Positions 34,679 to 42,069 of a stretch of DNA of 64,000 bases are shown piece by piece (the stretch's first letter is position 1; each line of letters starts with the position of its first letter). The DNA is from Parapusillimonas sp013416435 (GTDB taxonomy: Bacteria > Pseudomonadota > Gammaproteobacteria > Burkholderiales > Burkholderiaceae_B): positions 124,001 through 188,000 of the forward strand of contig NZ_CP197474.1 in NCBI RefSeq assembly GCF_052180245.1, written 5' to 3'. The translations under genes and the position numbers were made by a program. The notes under the pieces were generated by a model that searched no databases, was not told the DNA's origin, and was given only the letters and a program-made list of their open reading frames with translations.

Positions 34679-35059
34679 TCAATTATGCTGGCTTAACAGA
34701 CCTTGGCAATGATCCAGCTGTGCCTGGATCTCGGCCAGGGTTTCGCGCAAGTCTTTTTGTTGCTGCAGCAGCGTGGCGCGGTGCTTCTCCAGGATGTCGA
34801 TGTAATACCTCAGTTGGGCCGCCGTGTCGTCCGGCGCATCGTACATATTGATCAGACTGAGGATCTCGGACAGCTGCAGGCCCAGGCGCTTGCCGCGCAA
34901 GGCCAGCTTGAGTCGCGTGCGATCCCGGGAGGAATAGATACGGTTACGGCCGTCCCGCGCAGGGCTCACGATGCCCTGGTCTTCGTAATAGCGAAGTGTG
35001 CGGGGTGTGATGGCGAATTCCTGCGCCAGATCGGAGATGGTCCAGTGGGATTCGGTCAT
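34679..35059 (-). CDS. liuR: MerR-family regulator, LiuR-like
   Basis: 126 residues. The N-terminal MerR winged helix is WTISDLAQEFAITPRTLRYY, then EDQGIVSPARDGRNRIYSSR. A C-terminal dimerisation coiled coil follows (YYIDILEKHRATLLQQQKDL). There is no Cys metal site, which fits the LiuR-type acyl-CoA-responsive subgroup. The operator at 35075-35090 lies between it and the divergent metallo-hydrolase gene, and a matching site stands in front of ivd at 27767. The name is given from the regulator class and the shared operator, not from a search. Confidence 0.8.
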   Translation of the reverse strand: MTESHWTISDLAQEFAITPRTLRYYEDQGIVSPARDGRNRIYSSRDRTRLKLALRGKRLGLQLSEILSLINMYDAPDDTAAQLRYYIDILEKHRATLLQQQKDLRETLAEIQAQLDHCQGLLSQHN

Positions 35060-35074
35060 CGAAATGGGTTACCG

Positions 35075-35090
35075 TTTACGTTAACGTAAT
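35075..35090. promoter_or_regulatory. LiuR-type operator in the merR / metallo-hydrolase divergent promoter
   Basis: TTTACGTTAACGTAAT, containing a perfect 14-bp palindrome at 35076-35089. It shares TTTACGT and ACGTAA with the site at 27767-27782. Lying in an 86-bp divergent intergenic region, it can serve autoregulation of merR and control of the gene at 35146. Confidence 0.72.
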
Positions 35091-35145
35091 TGATGATGCC
35101 ATAATATGAGTTAAAAGGCATTTCCGCTATCGAGATGGAGACAGA

Positions 35146-36210
35146 ATGAATCCCAATGAAATGAAGCTGACGTATCCGTTCGGCGATGAGCTTCCCGCCG
35201 CCGGCCACGCCATGGCCGTGGCGGACGGCGTGCGATGGATACGCATGCCGCTTCCCTTTGCGCTCGACCACATCAATCTCTGGCTGTTGCGCGATGAAAT
35301 CGACGGCCGCGAAGGCTGGACGGTGGTTGACTGCGGTGTCAGCCGTGATGAAGTCAAGGAAATCTGGGAGCAGGTTTTCAAGAACGTGCTGGACGGCTTG
35401 CCTGTGCTCAGGGTCGTGGTGACGCACATGCATCCAGACCACGTCGGCCTTGCAAATTGGCTGTGCGAGAAATGGGATGCGCGCTTGTGGATGACCATGA
35501 CGGACTGGAGCGTTGCGCGCCTGTGGTCCCGCCCGGCGGCGGAAGGCAGTGGCCCCAACGGCGTATCGGCCGCGGCGCATTTTGCGCGTCACGGTCTGAC
35601 GGACCCCGATGCGCAGGAACAGATTCGCCAGCGTGCCGGCTACTACCCCAGCCTGGTGCCTGATGTCCCTGCCCGATACACCCGCATGATGGACGGCAAT
35701 CGCCTGCAGATCGGCGGCCGTGAATGGAAGGTGATCGTAGGCTACGGCCACGCGCCCGAACACGCTTCGCTGTATTGCGACACGCTGCAGTTGCTGATTT
35801 CCGGCGATATGGTGCTGCCGCGAATTTCCACCAACGTGAGCGTGTTCGATTACGAGCCCGACGGCAATCCCTTGCCGCTCTATTTGAACTCGCTGCGCGC
35901 TTACGATGACCTGCCTGAAAACACGCTTGTTCTGCCTTCGCATGGCCGGCCTTTCCGCGGCTTGCACGAGCGCATTGCGCAGCAGCATGCGCATCACGCG
36001 GAGCGCCTCGAAGAGGTCCTGGATGCCTGCGCTAACCCCAAGAGCACGGCGGATATCGTCCCGGTGATGTTCAAACGCAAGCTCGACCTGCATCAGCTCA
36101 CCTTCGCCATGGGCGAGGCGTTGGCCCACCTGCATGCCTTGTATTTCGACGGCAAGCTCCGGCGCCAGACCGGCGACGACGGCGTCATCCGCTTTCAGCG
36201 CGTGTCCTAG
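35146..36210 (+). CDS. MBL-fold metallo-hydrolase
   Basis: 354 residues of the metallo-beta-lactamase superfamily. VVVTHMHPDHVGLANWL near residue 87 is the H-x-H-x-D-H metal motif; a later His in YGHAPEHASLY near 204 and Asp in LLISGDMVLPR near 223 complete a binuclear centre. The size and the C-terminal helical part resemble thioesterase or glyoxalase-II-like members. Divergent from the LiuR-like gene with a shared operator, so it may act on a CoA thioester or by-product of branched-chain acid breakdown (inference). Its TAG stop overlaps the first bases of a 30-bp repeat copy. Confidence 0.88.
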   Translation: MNPNEMKLTYPFGDELPAAGHAMAVADGVRWIRMPLPFALDHINLWLLRDEIDGREGWTVVDCGVSRDEVKEIWEQVFKNVLDGLPVLRVVVTHMHPDHVGLANWLCEKWDARLWMTMTDWSVARLWSRPAAEGSGPNGVSAAAHFARHGLTDPDAQEQIRQRAGYYPSLVPDVPARYTRMMDGNRLQIGGREWKVIVGYGHAPEHASLYCDTLQLLISGDMVLPRISTNVSVFDYEPDGNPLPLYLNSLRAYDDLPENTLVLPSHGRPFRGLHERIAQQHAHHAERLEEVLDACANPKSTADIVPVMFKRKLDLHQLTFAMGEALAHLHALYFDGKLRRQTGDDGVIRFQRVS

Positions 36211-36238
36211 GGTCAGACCCCGTACGGGGTCTGACCCT
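36209..36238. repeat. 30-bp palindromic repeat overlapping a stop codon, centre GTAC
   Basis: Outer base pair changed from G-C to A-T on both sides (AGGGTC…GACCCT), a compensated change. Overlaps the TAG of the metallo-hydrolase gene. Confidence 0.93.
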
Positions 36239-36253
36239 ATTTCAGTTCTTGAT

Positions 36254-36266
36254 GGGGTCTGACCCC
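36254..36266. repeat. Half copy of the palindromic repeat
   Basis: GGGGTCTGACCCC alone, 15 bp after a full copy, near the 3' end of the convergent LysE-family gene. Confidence 0.85.
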
Positions 36267-36290
36267 TCGTCTTCCCACGCGGGGCTGCCC

Positions 36291-36917
36291 TCATCTTTCC
36301 GTGAACACCAGCCGCAGCGCCAAGCTCAGAAACACGGTGCCGGCGGTCCAGTTCAGCGCTCGCTGGGCGCGCTGCGATTTTTGCATGCGCTCTCCCAGGG
36401 CGCCGGCGAACCAGGCCACCAGGCCGAAGACCAGCAGGGTGGCGAGCATGAACAGGGCGCCCAGGCTCAGCGTCTGCAAGGCGACCGAGCCGCGGGCCGG
36501 GTCCGTGAACTGCGGCAGGAAGGCCAGGAAGAAGATGGACACCTTGGGATTGCTCAGGTTCATGATGATGCCGCGCTGATACAGCCGCAGCCGGCTTTGC
36601 GCGGGCGGCTTTTCCCCCGCGCTGAGCGTGGCGGGCGCTCGAAATGCGCCCCAGGCGAGATAGACCAGATACAGGGCGCCGGCGAGCTTCAACACCGTGA
36701 ATGCGGTCTCGGATGTGGCGAACAACGCCGCCAGTCCGACGGCCACCGCCATCGTATGGCCGATCAGGCCGGTGCAGAGCCCCAGCACCACGAACATGCC
36801 CGAAGCGCGTCCCCACATGGCGGACTGCATGAGCACGAAAAGATTGTCCGGGCCTGGCGAGAGCCCCAGCAGCACGGCGATGCCGAAAAATGAAAGCGCG
36901 ATGTCGACGGTAAGCAT
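36291..36917 (-). CDS. LysE-family amino-acid/metabolite exporter
   Basis: 208 residues, six hydrophobic segments, and the LysE/RhtB N-terminal signature LLGLSPGPDNLFVLMQSAMW near 18-38. The central part has RLYQRGIIMNLSNPKVSIFF, with the conserved N-P-K. Members export amino acids such as lysine, threonine or homoserine, driven by the proton gradient. It is divergent from metC (63 bp between starts), so a link to sulfur-amino-acid or homoserine efflux is possible but not shown. Confidence 0.88.
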   Translation of the reverse strand: MLTVDIALSFFGIAVLLGLSPGPDNLFVLMQSAMWGRASGMFVVLGLCTGLIGHTMAVAVGLAALFATSETAFTVLKLAGALYLVYLAWGAFRAPATLSAGEKPPAQSRLRLYQRGIIMNLSNPKVSIFFLAFLPQFTDPARGSVALQTLSLGALFMLATLLVFGLVAWFAGALGERMQKSQRAQRALNWTAGTVFLSLALRLVFTER

Positions 36918-36980
36918 GGTTGGTATTATGTGGGGCTATGATTATGCGGTTCGCAAATTTTAAGGCCCTTCGCAACCAAC

Positions 36981-38177
36981 ATGGCTAACGACGCTTCCAA
37001 ACACCTGGATACACGGCTGCAGCACGCCGGCACCGCCGAGTTCGATCCCATCACAGGCGCGGCGCCTGTCGCACTGCCCTCCATGCGCACCAGCACCGTC
37101 CGCTTCCAGAACCTTGCGGCGCTCGAACGCGCTCAGGTGGACAAGGCAAAGGGGGAGCGCGCCGTGACCTATGGCCGTGTGGGCATGGATACCCATGCCG
37201 CGCTCGAGGAAATGTTCTGCGAGCTGGAGGGGGCGCAACGCGCCTACCTGGCCTCGTCGGGCCTGGCGGCCATTACCCTGGCCTTCTTCAGCGTGTTGAA
37301 GAGCAAGGATCACGTGCTGGTGGCTGATTGCGCCTACGGTCCCGTGCGCTACCTCGACAAGACCGTATTGTCGCGCATGGACATCGAGGTCAGCTATTGC
37401 CGCGCTACCGTGGCCGAGCTCGAGGCTCGTCTGCAGCCCAATACCCGTATGCTGTACGTCGAGTCGCCCGGCTCCCTGCTGTTCGAGATGCTGGACCTTC
37501 CCGCACTGGCGGAGTTCGCGCGCAAGCATGGCCTGGTGCTTGCCACGGACAATACTTGGGGCTCTGGGTATATCTATCGCCCGCTGGACTTGGGCGCGGA
37601 CATCTCCGTCGTGGCCGGCACCAAATACGTGGGCGGGCACTCCGACTTGATGCTGGGCGCGGTCATGGCCAAAGACCCCGCATTGGTCAAGCGCATCAAC
37701 GACACGCATTACGCCATGGGATATTCCGTCAGCGCGGATGACGCCTGGCTGGCCATCCGGGGCATACGCACGCTGCCTTTGCGCATGCGCCAGACCGCCT
37801 CCAACGCGATGGAGATCTGCCGCTTCCTGGCAACGCGCCCCGAGACCGTTCGCATCTACCATCCCGCATGGCCGGATGACGCGGGCCATGCCTTGTGGCA
37901 GCGCGATTGCACCGGCTCCAATGGCATGCTTTCCGTAGAGCTCAGCCTGGACCCGCAAGCCGCACGTCGATTCGTCGACGCGCTTGCGCTGTTCGGCATC
38001 GGTTTTTCATGGGGCGGTTTCGAAAGCCTGGTTCAGCTGGTCGATCATGGATCGATTCAGTGCCATGGCTACTGGCAGCCCAGCCAGAACGCCGTCGTCC
38101 GCTTCCATATCGGGTTGGAATCTCCTGCCGATCTGATCGCTGATCTTACCCAGGCGCTGGTCAAAGCCCGGGGTTGA
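36981..38177 (+). CDS. metC: Cystathionine beta-lyase (PLP, Cys/Met metabolism family)
   Basis: 398 residues of the gamma-family PLP enzymes. MRTSTVRFQNLAALERAQ near the N-terminus and AVTYGRVGMDTHAALEEMF follow MetC. The PLP-binding Lys is at about 215 in VVAGTKYVGGHSDLMLG. The C-terminal GIGFSWGGFESLVQLVDHGS is typical of proteobacterial MetC rather than MetB/MetZ. It would cleave cystathionine to homocysteine in methionine synthesis. It is a single gene, divergent from the LysE exporter and followed by a long non-coding region. Confidence 0.9.
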   Translation: MANDASKHLDTRLQHAGTAEFDPITGAAPVALPSMRTSTVRFQNLAALERAQVDKAKGERAVTYGRVGMDTHAALEEMFCELEGAQRAYLASSGLAAITLAFFSVLKSKDHVLVADCAYGPVRYLDKTVLSRMDIEVSYCRATVAELEARLQPNTRMLYVESPGSLLFEMLDLPALAEFARKHGLVLATDNTWGSGYIYRPLDLGADISVVAGTKYVGGHSDLMLGAVMAKDPALVKRINDTHYAMGYSVSADDAWLAIRGIRTLPLRMRQTASNAMEICRFLATRPETVRIYHPAWPDDAGHALWQRDCTGSNGMLSVELSLDPQAARRFVDALALFGIGFSWGGFESLVQLVDHGSIQCHGYWQPSQNAVVRFHIGLESPADLIADLTQALVKARG

Positions 38178-38803
38178 GTTTCTGCTGGTTGTGGTTGTTC
38201 TCGGTCTCTGGACACGGCCAGCTCGACGTATAGGGGCATCGGGCTCCGTCGTAGGTGGTGCTGGCCCCCGGCCAGCACTTCCCGAGTTTGGCCCGGATCC
38301 AGGGCGGCCGGGAAACTCGAACGCTCGGGCCATTGGCCCGAAAGCGCGTTCTCAGACAGTCCCGGCCGTGCATCCCTGGCTCCCAAGCCAAACCCGGCAC
38401 CTCCGAAAGTCGCCCTCAACCCCTATACGCCAAGCTGACCTGCATTCGTGAGAATTGAGACGACTTTGGGGGTCAGACCCCGTACGGGGTCTGACCCCAA
38501 CACCGTCTCAACCAGAGTTATTGTGAGGCCGGCCCTTGGCTGATGGGGTGAGGAGGGCGACTTCGGGCGCCGCCGGGCAAGGACGGGATGGCGGGGAAGC
38601 AAGGGCGCATCTGTTTGAACGCCCGTTTTCGGGCCACCGGCCCGGTGGGCGTGAGTTATGCGCACGCCCCGACAGCCTGGCCTTGACCGGGTAGTCCCGC
38701 GCCAGCGGGACCGGTGCACGGGAGCCCGACTGCCCCATCAGCCAAGGGCTGGCCGTCATCAGCAACCTGAAACACCGCAAGCCGGTGATAGACCGCCCCC
38801 GGC
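38178..38803. other. Non-coding region rich in strong hairpins, between metC and dsbA
   Basis: About 626 bp with no credible gene; short ORFs occur on both strands in conflicting frames. Several perfect stems are seen: 38258-38278 (9-bp arms GTGCTGGCC/GGCCAGCAC, loop CCC); 38283-38319 (CGAGTTT/AAACTCG enclosing CCCGG/CCGGG); 38326-38340 (CGGGCCA/TGGCCCG); 38634-38648 (CCACCGG/CCGGTGG); 38694-38711 (GTCCCGC/GCGGGAC). A 30-bp palindromic repeat at 38468-38497 splits it into two parts. It may be a decayed gene, a structured RNA, or a dispersed intergenic element; the sequence alone does not decide. Confidence 0.45.
38468..38497. repeat. 30-bp palindromic repeat, centre GTAC
   Basis: Perfect copy in the middle of the metC–dsbA non-coding region. 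Confidence 0.95.
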
Positions 38804-39433
38804 TTACTTGAGCGTATCCAGCAAGCGCTGCGCTTCCTGCACCGTACCTTCGTAGCTATTGGCCAAGGACGGCGATGTTACGTACTTGCCGCCCACCGCC
38901 ACGCTGGGCGTGCCGTCGATCTTGTAGGCCTTGGCCAGTTCGTTGGCGCGCATGACTTTGGACTTGACGCCGAAGGAATTGAAGACGTCCTGGAAAGCCT
39001 TGCGGTCCACGCCCTGGTCGGCGATCCAGTCGGTGATCGCGTTGGCGTCGAAAATGCGCTTGCGCTGAACGTGGATGGTCTTGAAGACGGCGGGGTGCAA
39101 GTCCAGGCGGTCCATGGCTTCCAGCGAGTAGTACAGCTTCTGCAGATCTTCCATGCTGGCATTGAATGCCACCGGCACACGGCGCAGCACCACGTTGTCA
39201 GGCAGTGTCTTGGACCATTTCTCGACCATCGGCTCGAGCGCATTGCAATGCGGGCAGGTATAGGCGAAAAACTCCAGGACTTCGATCTTGCCTGCCGTGT
39301 CGGACGGCTGGGCGGGTTCTACGGTGACATACTTGGCATTGGCGGCCTGGGCCTGGACGGCCGGCGCCAGAAATGTTCCGGTACTGACGGCAAGGCATGC
39401 GACGGCGCGCAAGAGCAGGGATTTAAGCGACAT
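38804..39433 (-). CDS. dsbA: Thiol:disulfide interchange protein DsbA
   Basis: 209 residues with a signal peptide (MSLKSLLLRAVACLAVSTGT…, cleavage near VQAQA). The thioredoxin-fold active site is Cys60-Pro-His-Cys63 in FFAYTCPHCNALEPMV, and the cis-Pro loop is IDGTPSVAVGGKYV. It introduces disulfide bonds into periplasmic proteins and is re-oxidised by DsbB. It is the third gene of the minus-strand block argS–SPOR–dsbA, 106 bp after the SPOR gene, an order familiar from Bordetella-type genomes. Confidence 0.94.
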   Translation of the reverse strand: MSLKSLLLRAVACLAVSTGTFLAPAVQAQAANAKYVTVEPAQPSDTAGKIEVLEFFAYTCPHCNALEPMVEKWSKTLPDNVVLRRVPVAFNASMEDLQKLYYSLEAMDRLDLHPAVFKTIHVQRKRIFDANAITDWIADQGVDRKAFQDVFNSFGVKSKVMRANELAKAYKIDGTPSVAVGGKYVTSPSLANSYEGTVQEAQRLLDTLK

Positions 39434-39539
39434 TTCGGGTTTCCAGTAAGGTCAAACACATTAAGACTGGCCAAGCCTGTACAAGTTCACCGCCGTGTGG
39501 CGGCCTGGGGTCTGCCAGCGCTAAAAGACGATGGCAGCC

Positions 39540-40247
39540 CTAGGGCCGTACGACGGAGGATTCGATTTTTTCGCTGCCCAGGCGTTCACGCGAACGGTTC
39601 ATTTCGTCGATGCCTTTGAATGGGCCCACGCGCACGCGATGCACGGTGCCGCCGTTGACCTGGGCTTTCTGCAGTTGTACCGGCATGCCCAGCATGAGTA
39701 TTCTTGCCTGCATTGCCTGCGCATCCGATTCGGACCGGAAGGCGCCGGCCTGCAGGTAATAGGTGGTCTGGGTGCCGGCGGCGGGCTTGCTGCTTGCGGG
39801 CGGCGGCTCGGTGCCCGGCACGACCGGCTTGGCGCCTGCCCCGGCTGCGGCGGGCGGCTTCGACGGCGCGGCCGCCGGGGCGTCGGCCAGGCTGGCGATC
39901 AGGTTGCCGATGCTGTCCTGCCCCGGCGCGACCGGCCCCGGGGTGGATGCCACGGGAGGAATATCCGGCAGCGGCGACGGCGTGGTGATGGTCGGGCCGC
40001 CGGCGCCGGACCCCGCCGGCGCGCTGCTGCCATACAAGCCTATGTTCGGATCGGGCGCATCGCGTACATCGGGCAGCAAGGTCTTGGCGGGATCGCGGCT
40101 GGCCTTGTCCACGAAGGGCATGGGAACCTTGGTGACGAACAACGCGACCGCCACGGCGGCGGCCAGCCCGACGATCAGCCCGATCAGGATGCCGAACAGG
40201 GTGCTGCCGGATTTTGCGCTGGAGGATTTTCGACTGGAGCGGGCCAT
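39540..40247 (-). CDS. SPOR-domain membrane protein (FtsN-like)
   Basis: 235 residues. A short basic N-terminus (MARSSRKSSSAKSG) precedes one membrane helix (about 17-42). A Pro/Ala-rich periplasmic linker runs from 60 to about 160. A C-terminal SPOR domain starts TTYYLQAGAFRSESDAQAMQ, with VQLQKAQVNGGTVHRVRVGP. SPOR domains bind denuded septal peptidoglycan; with this topology a role in cell division is likely. It starts ten bases after the argS stop. Whether it is the true FtsN or a second SPOR protein is not clear from the window. Confidence 0.87.
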   Translation of the reverse strand: MARSSRKSSSAKSGSTLFGILIGLIVGLAAAVAVALFVTKVPMPFVDKASRDPAKTLLPDVRDAPDPNIGLYGSSAPAGSGAGGPTITTPSPLPDIPPVASTPGPVAPGQDSIGNLIASLADAPAAAPSKPPAAAGAGAKPVVPGTEPPPASSKPAAGTQTTYYLQAGAFRSESDAQAMQARILMLGMPVQLQKAQVNGGTVHRVRVGPFKGIDEMNRSRERLGSEKIESSVVRP

Positions 40248-40256
40248 GTGAAGAGC

Positions 40257-41942
40257 TTACATCCTTTCAGGGGCGGAAACCCCAAGCAGATTGAGGCCGT
40301 TGGCGATGACCTGGCGCGTGGCTCCCGCCAGACGCAGGCGCGCCTGCTTGAGCGCTTCGTCATCGACCAGCACGCGCTCGGCGTTGTACCAGGCGTGGAA
40401 GTCGGCCGCGCAATCGCGCAGCCAGAAGGCCAGGTGGTGCGGGGCCAGCTCCTGGGCGGCAAGCGACAGGGTCTGGGGATATTCCGCCAGCCGCTGCATG
40501 AGCGCGATTTCGGTCGGTGCCGTCAGCACCGAGACCGGCGCATCGGCAAGCCGCCCGGCAAGCTCGGGCGACTGGGCGAGCATCGAACAGATACGGGCAT
40601 GCGCGTACTGGATGTAGTAGACCGGGTTTTCTTCGCTCTTGGACAGGGCCAGGTCGATGTCGAAGACGAATTCAGAGTCGGCGCGGCGCTGGATCAGGAA
40701 GTAGCGCACGGCATCCTGGCCGACCCAGTCGATCAGGTCGCGCATCGTGACATAGCTGCCGGCGCGCTTGGAGATCTTGACCTCTTGCCCGTTGCGCACC
40801 ACTTTCACCATCTTGTGCAGGATGTAGGCGGGGAAATCCTTGGGGATGCCCAGGTCCAGCCCTTGCAGTCCGGCGCGCACGCGGGCCACGGTGCCATGGT
40901 GGTCCGAACCCTGGATGTTGATGGCGCGATGGAAGCCGCGCTCCCATTTGGCGACGTGATAGGCGACGTCGGGCACGAAATAGGTGTAGCCGCCCTCGGA
41001 CTTGCGCATGACGCGGTCCTTGTCGTCGCCTGTTCCGAGCTCGGTGGTGCGCAGCCACAGCGCGCCTTCGCTTTCATAGGTGTGGCCGGAGGCGATCAGC
41101 GCCTTGACGGTGTCGTCGACCCGCCCGCTGGTGTAGAGCGAGCTTTCAAGATAATAGTTGTCGAACTGCAAGCCGAAGGCCTTCAGGTCCAGGTCCTGTT
41201 CGCGGCGCAAATACGCCACGGCGAAGGCGCGGATGTCGTCCAGGCTGTCGAGGTTGCCGCTGGCCGTGACCGGCTCGCCGTCGGATGCCTGGACGGTTGC
41301 GCCGGCCAGGAAATCACGGGCGATGTCGACGATGTAGTCGCCCTTGTAGCCGTCGGCCGGAAAGTCGGGAGAGTCGGGCTCGATGCCCCGGGCGCGCGCC
41401 TGGACGCTGATGGCCAGATTGTCGATCTGGTTGCCCGCGTCGTTATAGTAGAACTCGCGCGTGACGTCGTAGCCTTGCGCGGTGAACAGCCGGCACAGGG
41501 CGTCGCCCAGCGCGGCCTGCCGGGAATGCCCCACGTGCAGCGGGCCGGTGGGATTGGCCGAGACGAACTCCACCAGCAGCTTTTCTTGCTTGGCCGGCTG
41601 GTGGCCGAAGCGCTCCGGTTCCTGCGCGATGGCGGTCAATACCGCTTGATGGGCCGCGGTCGACAGTCGGAAATTGATGAAGCCCGGGCCTGCGATTTCC
41701 GCCGAGGCGACGAGGCCGCCCGCTGCCGGGTCGGCCATCAGGGCGTCGACGACCTGTTGCGCGAGTTCGCGGGGATTTCGCTTTGCCGGCTTCGCCAGTT
41801 GCATGGCCACGTTGGTGGCGACATCGCCGTGGGCGGCGACCTTGGGGCGTTCCAGGAGGATGACGGGCGAGGCCTCGGGAACGATGGCGCCTACGGCGGC
41901 TTGTAGAAGCGAAATCAGCTGTTGTTGTTGCCCAGGAAGCAT
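40257..41942 (-). CDS. argS: Arginine-tRNA ligase
   Basis: 561 residues. The class I HIGH motif is in SANPTGPLHVGHSRQAALGD near 123, and the KMSKS-equivalent KISKRAGSYVTMRDL lies near 380. The N-terminal Add-1 domain (MLPGQQQQLISLLQAAVGAI) and the C-terminal anticodon domain ending LNLLGVSAPERM are present. An open frame continues 261 bp upstream through a repeat copy into the next gene, but the ATG at 41942 starts the known N-terminus. First gene of argS–SPOR–dsbA. Confidence 0.95.
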   Translation of the reverse strand: MLPGQQQQLISLLQAAVGAIVPEASPVILLERPKVAAHGDVATNVAMQLAKPAKRNPRELAQQVVDALMADPAAGGLVASAEIAGPGFINFRLSTAAHQAVLTAIAQEPERFGHQPAKQEKLLVEFVSANPTGPLHVGHSRQAALGDALCRLFTAQGYDVTREFYYNDAGNQIDNLAISVQARARGIEPDSPDFPADGYKGDYIVDIARDFLAGATVQASDGEPVTASGNLDSLDDIRAFAVAYLRREQDLDLKAFGLQFDNYYLESSLYTSGRVDDTVKALIASGHTYESEGALWLRTTELGTGDDKDRVMRKSEGGYTYFVPDVAYHVAKWERGFHRAINIQGSDHHGTVARVRAGLQGLDLGIPKDFPAYILHKMVKVVRNGQEVKISKRAGSYVTMRDLIDWVGQDAVRYFLIQRRADSEFVFDIDLALSKSEENPVYYIQYAHARICSMLAQSPELAGRLADAPVSVLTAPTEIALMQRLAEYPQTLSLAAQELAPHHLAFWLRDCAADFHAWYNAERVLVDDEALKQARLRLAGATRQVIANGLNLLGVSAPERM

Positions 41943-42069
41943 AAGATGTGTGTGTAAACGGATCGATATGAAGGCCGGACCGCATGGGGCGCGGCCAAGG
42001 CGCCCGGCGCGGGGTGGCCGCGCGGACGTCAGAGGGTTAAATGATAGCGTGATTTTCCCTTTGGAGGGG

